From assembly GCA_023430425.1 (NCBI GenBank), contig JAEZAR010000318.1, positions 1 through 8,553 on the forward strand: a stretch of 8,553 nt of DNA. Direction: 5' to 3'. The notes under the pieces are model-generated. The model worked only from the letters and a program-made list of their open reading frames with translations. It ran no database searches and was not told the origin of the DNA. Source of the stretch: Actinomycetes bacterium. Lineage in GTDB: Bacteria; Actinomycetota; Actinomycetes; Actinomycetales; Cellulomonadaceae. The translations under genes were made by a program, and so were the position numbers. Below are positions 5,452-8,553 of the stretch, in pieces. Numbering within the stretch: position 1 is the first letter of the stretch; each line of letters starts with the position of its first letter.

Positions 5452-8400
5452 CTAGAGGCCGCCGACCATCCGCACCACGACGTCGTCGACCAGGAACGTG
5501 CCGGTGGGGCCTCCTGACGCGGTCACGATCGTCATGCTCACGCCGTCGCCGAGCTCGACGGGGAACGTCCCCACCACCTGCGTCCAGCCGTCCGGGCCGG
5601 CGGGTCCGACCCCGGTGATGAACCACTCGGTGCCCTCCGGCCGGCGCCGCTCGAGCTCGAGCCAGATCTCGTGCGGCTCGACCCCCTCGGCGGTGCGGAC
5701 CCACGCCGAGAGCTCGTAGACCGCGTCGCCCGGGAGCCGGTCGGTCAGGTCGATGGTCATCCCCTCGCCCCGGTCCGACCTGTCGTCGACGCGCACCGCG
5801 TACGTCGAGCCCCGTCCGGGGCTGGTGACGCGCACCGTCGGCACCCCGATGAACGGGCGCGGGGCCCAGCCCTGCAGGGTGCCGTCCTCGAAGCCGAACG
5901 CGAGCACGGCCGACCCGTCGCCCGGATCACCAGGGTCGCCGGGGTCGTCCGGGTCGCCGGGGTCGTCGGGCGGGTCGAGCGGGCGGAAGCACCTCTCCAC
6001 GCCGGCCAGCGGCGCCGTCGCACGGAAGCCCTTGTAGTCCCAGCGGGTGACCCACACGTCGAGGTAGGCGCCCATCTCCCAGAACAGGGCCAGGCCCAGG
6101 TCCGCGCAGATCCGCGGCTCGGTCCCCACGGCGGCGGTCGCATGGCCGGCGAGCTCCACACCCACCTTCCCGTAGACGCCGACGCGGTCGAGGTAGCCCA
6201 CCTGGACGACGGGCCCGGCGGAGACCTTGACCGTGACCTCGCCGGAGAGGTCGAGCTCGACGGGGTCGGCCGAGCCGGACCTGATCTCGCGCAGGTTGCC
6301 GGCGGCGTCGGTCTCGAACCCGCTCATGACGTACAGCCGCTGGCTCGCCTCGATGGCGATCCCGGCGCTGACCTCGAGCTCGATCGACGGGGCGACCGAC
6401 AGGGTCGCCCCCGTGACGCCCAGCGGGGTGACGCTCTTGTGGCTGTTCTGCCAGGCCGGCGCGATCCGGCACGTCGCGGCCGCGGACAGTTCTCCGGACA
6501 GCGACAGGACCGGCTGCGCGGACACCCACACGCTCACGTACGGGCTGGACCACAGCGAGCCCGCCCGGGCCACGAAGTTCGCCCTGACGTTCTCGAACGC
6601 GATCTCCGCGGCCAGGGTGCCGGTGTCGGCGATCACCCTGCCGTCGTCGTCGCGGCAGTCGAGCAGGGCCGGGGTCGCCGCGCGTGCCGCCAGCCCGCCC
6701 GCAGCGGCGGTGAGGTCGGCCGCACGTGCCAGCGCGCCGGGGGCGGCGCCGCCCGCGACGACGGCGGGGACCCCCTCGACCGGACCGGTGTAGGAGACCT
6801 GCAGGTCGTCGAAGACCTGGTCCGCGGCAACGGGGGCCAGGGTGAGCGTCGTCGTGCCGTCGCTCTCGGCGGTGACGGTCTCCACCAGGCCGCTGACGCC
6901 CTGCGGCTGGCCCGGCGTCCCGGGCGGCACCAGGTACGGCGTGCCGACGCCGGGGACGTCCGCGCCGGGCGCGAGGACCACCGTCGCCGACCAGTCCGCC
7001 TGGCCGGTGGGCGTGCCGGCGTCGTCGAGCGGGAGGCCACTGGTGGTCACCACCTGCGCGACCTCGCCGGCCGTCGCCGCCTCGGCGTCGTCGGTGAGGG
7101 TGTACTCCAGCGACTGCGCCATCGGCTGGTCGGCGGTGAGGTAGCCGACCAGGTCGGCGACCAGGTGCACGGACCCCCCGGCGGGCTGGTCGGTGTAGAA
7201 GGCGACCTCGCCGTTGGTGGGCAGCCCGACCACCACGAGGTTGGGGATGTCCCGACCGGGGACGTAGTTGAGGGACGAGGCGTTCGGCGGCGTCGGCGCG
7301 GCGGTGCCCGCATCGCTGGGGAACACGCGCAGGTTGCCGCCGGTGCCCGGGCCGACCGCCGTCACGTTGAGGACGACCGCCGTCGCGTCGGCGGGCACCT
7401 GGCCGACCCCTGCCACCGGCAGCCGGCGGACGCCGCCGGCGGCGACGGCCCCGGGGGGCCCGCCGGTCGCGGTGGCGGGACGGGTGTCGAGGACGCGGGT
7501 CGGCGTCACGGGCACGTACCCGCTCCCCGGCGAGATCCAGCCCGTCACGTCGAGGACCACGTGCACCGCGCCCCCGGAGTCGGAGTACAGGCTGATCCGT
7601 CCGGCGTCGGAGAGCCCGACGACCGCGGCGTTCGCCTTGTCCCGCCCGGGCGCGTAGTTGACGGTCGAGGAGTTCGGCACCGCCCCGCCCGCCGGGTACA
7701 CCCGCAGGTTGCCGATGCCCCCGACGCCGGTCACGGTCACGTTCACCAGGACGGCGACGGCGTCCGCCGGTACGCCCGCGCGGCCCGCGACGTCGACCGT
7801 CACGGCCTGGCGGGACGGGAGGGGGCCGACGACGTCGCCGACGTGGTGGGCACCGTTGCGCGTGTCGAGGAGGCGGGTGGCGGTCTGCGTGGTGACGCCC
7901 GAGGTCGGCAGCGTGTACCCGGTGACGTCCAGGATCACGCCGGCACCGGCCGCGCCGCTGGTGGAGTAGCAGATCCGGCCGCCCTCCGGCAGGGCGACGA
8001 AGGCGGCGTTCGCGACGTCGGCGCCGGGCTCGAAGTTGACGGTGGACGCCAGGGGCGCCGGTGTGGCGCCGGTGCCGTCGGCGTCGGGGTAGACGACCAC
8101 GTAGCCGGGCCCGCTGGGACGGACGGTGGTGACGTTGAGGACCACGCCCGAGGCGCCCGCCGGGATCCCGGCGCTGCCCACCGCGGCCACGCAGCGCACC
8201 GCGCCCGCGGGGACCGCGCGGTCGTCGACCAGTCGGGTGGGGGTGATGCTCACGACGTCGGTGTAGGCGTAGGTGGCCACCTCGACGCTGGTGCCGCCCG
8301 CGCCGGTCACGAGGACGGGGACCACGCCGGACCCGGCCGGGGCCGTGACGGCGAGCTCGGTGTCGGAGACGGCCACCAGATCCGTGCCGCTCGCGGTGCC

Positions 8401-8553
8401 GAACGTGACAGCCGTCGCCCCGGTGAAGCCGGTGCCGTGCACCCGCACGCGCGTCCCGCCCAGGACCGGGCCGGAGGCGGGCACGGCCCCGGCGACGACC
8501 GGGGTCGTGGCGGCGGCCGCGGACGCCAGACCGGGCGCGCGCCCCGCCACGGC
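5452..8553 (-). CDS. Secreted modular protein: IPT/TIG, three VLDTR-type repeats, beta-rich region, C-terminal CBM-like domain (partial)
   Basis: The frame is open at the right edge; 1033 codons are visible. Counting from the GTG at 8550: residues 8-17 are Ala-rich and may be the end of a signal peptide. Residues 18-97 are an IPT/TIG immunoglobulin-like fold (ASGPVLGGTRVRVHGTGF). Residues 100-213, 219-341 and 345-472 are three repeats built as TR(L/V)(L/V)D(T/D)R ... VLNVT ... VYP ... NY.PG.D.(A/P)N ... DVTGY/W, common in actinobacterial surface proteins. Residues 478-857 are beta-rich and unrecognised. Residues 858-880 are a Pro/Asp/Gly linker. Residues 882-1028 resemble CBM4/9/22: FEDGTLQGW at the start, YELSAWVRT in the middle and FLVDDVVVR at the end. 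No enzyme active site is recognised, and there is no sortase signal or C-terminal membrane anchor, so it is probably released or held by carbohydrate binding. Six cysteines lie in three sequential pairs. The stop is TAG at 5452. A role in polysaccharide adhesion is inference. Confidence 0.93.
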   Translation of the reverse strand, partial: AVAGRAPGLASAAAATTPVVAGAVPASGPVLGGTRVRVHGTGFTGATAVTFGTASGTDLVAVSDTELAVTAPAGSGVVPVLVTGAGGTSVEVATYAYTDVVSITPTRLVDDRAVPAGAVRCVAAVGSAGIPAGASGVVLNVTTVRPSGPGYVVVYPDADGTGATPAPLASTVNFEPGADVANAAFVALPEGGRICYSTSGAAGAGVILDVTGYTLPTSGVTTQTATRLLDTRNGAHHVGDVVGPLPSRQAVTVDVAGRAGVPADAVAVLVNVTVTGVGGIGNLRVYPAGGAVPNSSTVNYAPGRDKANAAVVGLSDAGRISLYSDSGGAVHVVLDVTGWISPGSGYVPVTPTRVLDTRPATATGGPPGAVAAGGVRRLPVAGVGQVPADATAVVLNVTAVGPGTGGNLRVFPSDAGTAAPTPPNASSLNYVPGRDIPNLVVVGLPTNGEVAFYTDQPAGGSVHLVADLVGYLTADQPMAQSLEYTLTDDAEAATAGEVAQVVTTSGLPLDDAGTPTGQADWSATVVLAPGADVPGVGTPYLVPPGTPGQPQGVSGLVETVTAESDGTTTLTLAPVAADQVFDDLQVSYTGPVEGVPAVVAGGAAPGALARAADLTAAAGGLAARAATPALLDCRDDDGRVIADTGTLAAEIAFENVRANFVARAGSLWSSPYVSVWVSAQPVLSLSGELSAAATCRIAPAWQNSHKSVTPLGVTGATLSVAPSIELEVSAGIAIEASQRLYVMSGFETDAAGNLREIRSGSADPVELDLSGEVTVKVSAGPVVQVGYLDRVGVYGKVGVELAGHATAAVGTEPRICADLGLALFWEMGAYLDVWVTRWDYKGFRATAPLAGVERCFRPLDPPDDPGDPDDPGDPGDPGDGSAVLAFGFEDGTLQGWAPRPFIGVPTVRVTSPGRGSTYAVRVDDRSDRGEGMTIDLTDRLPGDAVYELSAWVRTAEGVEPHEIWLELERRRPEGTEWFITGVGPAGPDGWTQVVGTFPVELGDGVSMTIVTASGGPTGTFLVDDVVVRMVGGL
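5467..5907 (-). other. C-terminal CBM4/9/22-like carbohydrate-binding domain (region of the secreted protein)
   Basis: About 147 residues with the jelly-roll layout of CBM22 and CBM4/9: an opening FEDGTLQGW, a central VRVDDRSDRGEG followed by MTIDLTDRLPGDAVYELSAWVRT, a W-containing strand (GWTQVVGTF) and a closing FLVDDVVV. CBM22 domains typically bind xylan or mixed-linkage beta-glucan. Family and ligand were not confirmed by profile search. Confidence 0.65.
5933..5968 (-). repeat. Four 9-bp tandem units encoding the Pro-Asp-Gly linker
   Basis: On the + strand: gggtcgccg, gggtcgtcc, gggtcgccg, gggtcgtcg, with weaker units on either side. Each unit encodes three residues (DDP or GDP), so gain or loss of units stays in frame and would change only the spacer before the CBM-like domain. 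Confidence 0.8.
7135..8253 (-). repeat. Three tandem VLDTR-type protein repeats
   Basis: Copies at about 7912..8253, 7528..7896 and 7135..7518 (114, 123 and 128 residues). Shared landmarks are TPTR or TATR then L/V-L/V-D-x-R, VPADA.AV(L/V).NVT, (N/Y)xxVYP or VFP, a NY.PGRD.(A/P)N block, and a closing DVTGY/DVTGW/DLVGY. Copies two and three are closest to consensus. The first copy has RLVDDR instead of LLDTR and holds the only cysteines in the array. DNA identity between copies is low, so this is an old protein-level duplication. Confidence 0.8.
8260..8499 (-). other. IPT/TIG immunoglobulin-like domain (region of the secreted protein)
   Basis: About 80 residues: an SGP..GGT opening, then VRVHGTGFTGATAVTFG and a closing VLVTGAGGTSVEVATYAY. 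This is the usual IPT/TIG consensus found as a spacer or scaffold in extracellular bacterial proteins. Confidence 0.8.

Noticed and set aside
5336..5704. N-terminal extension of copy B back to an ATG at 5704
   Set aside because: It would overlap 253 bp of the upstream CBM-coding region in another frame. The added residues are Arg/Pro/His-rich, and the GTG at 5335 gives a length matching the paralogue.
8548..8550. GTG at 8550 as the start of the secreted protein
   Set aside because: The frame stays open to the window edge, and no full signal peptide or upstream ribosome binding site is visible. The gene almost certainly starts outside the window.

Overview
The window comes from a very GC-rich genome with strong G/C bias at third codon positions. 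Together with a large secreted protein carrying actinobacterial VLDTR-type repeats and a xylanase-type carbohydrate-binding domain, this suggests an actinobacterium, plausibly Cellulomonas or a relative. That assignment is inference. All four supported genes lie on the minus strand, so transcription runs from the right edge to the left. No tRNA, rRNA, CRISPR array or insertion sequence was seen.

Right part (5452..8553): the C-terminal 1033 codons of a secreted modular protein whose start lies beyond the right edge. In order it has an IPT/TIG fold, three copies of a ~115-130-residue VLDTR repeat, an unclassified beta-rich region, a Pro-Asp-Gly linker and a C-terminal CBM4/9/22-like domain. A 116-bp gap follows. 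It contains a perfect CGAAA-C-TTTCG palindrome resembling LacI-type operators of actinomycete glycan genes, a GC-rich hairpin, and an inverted repeat that overlaps the start of the next gene.

Middle (656..5335): two tandem, same-orientation paralogues of 766 and 763 residues, 87 bp apart. Each has about ten membrane segments, a GGDEF domain and an EAL domain. In both, the GGDEF signature has lost its catalytic Glu (GGDAF and GGEAF) and the feedback I-site is absent, while all recognised EAL catalytic residues are kept. They are best read as membrane-bound c-di-GMP phosphodiesterases with regulatory or decaying GGDEF domains. The membrane modules have diverged strongly, but a 216-nt stretch of the EAL coding sequence is 215/216 identical between the copies, which points to gene conversion.

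Left part (1..554): the start of a 2-oxoacid:ferredoxin oxidoreductase gamma subunit, with a strong Shine-Dalgarno site. It runs off the left edge and probably begins another operon.

The most interesting possibility is a polysaccharide-linked c-di-GMP module: a secreted glycan-binding protein next to two divergent membrane-sensing phosphodiesterases, with a glycan-type operator between them. The physical layout and motifs are seen in the sequence; the functional link is inferred.
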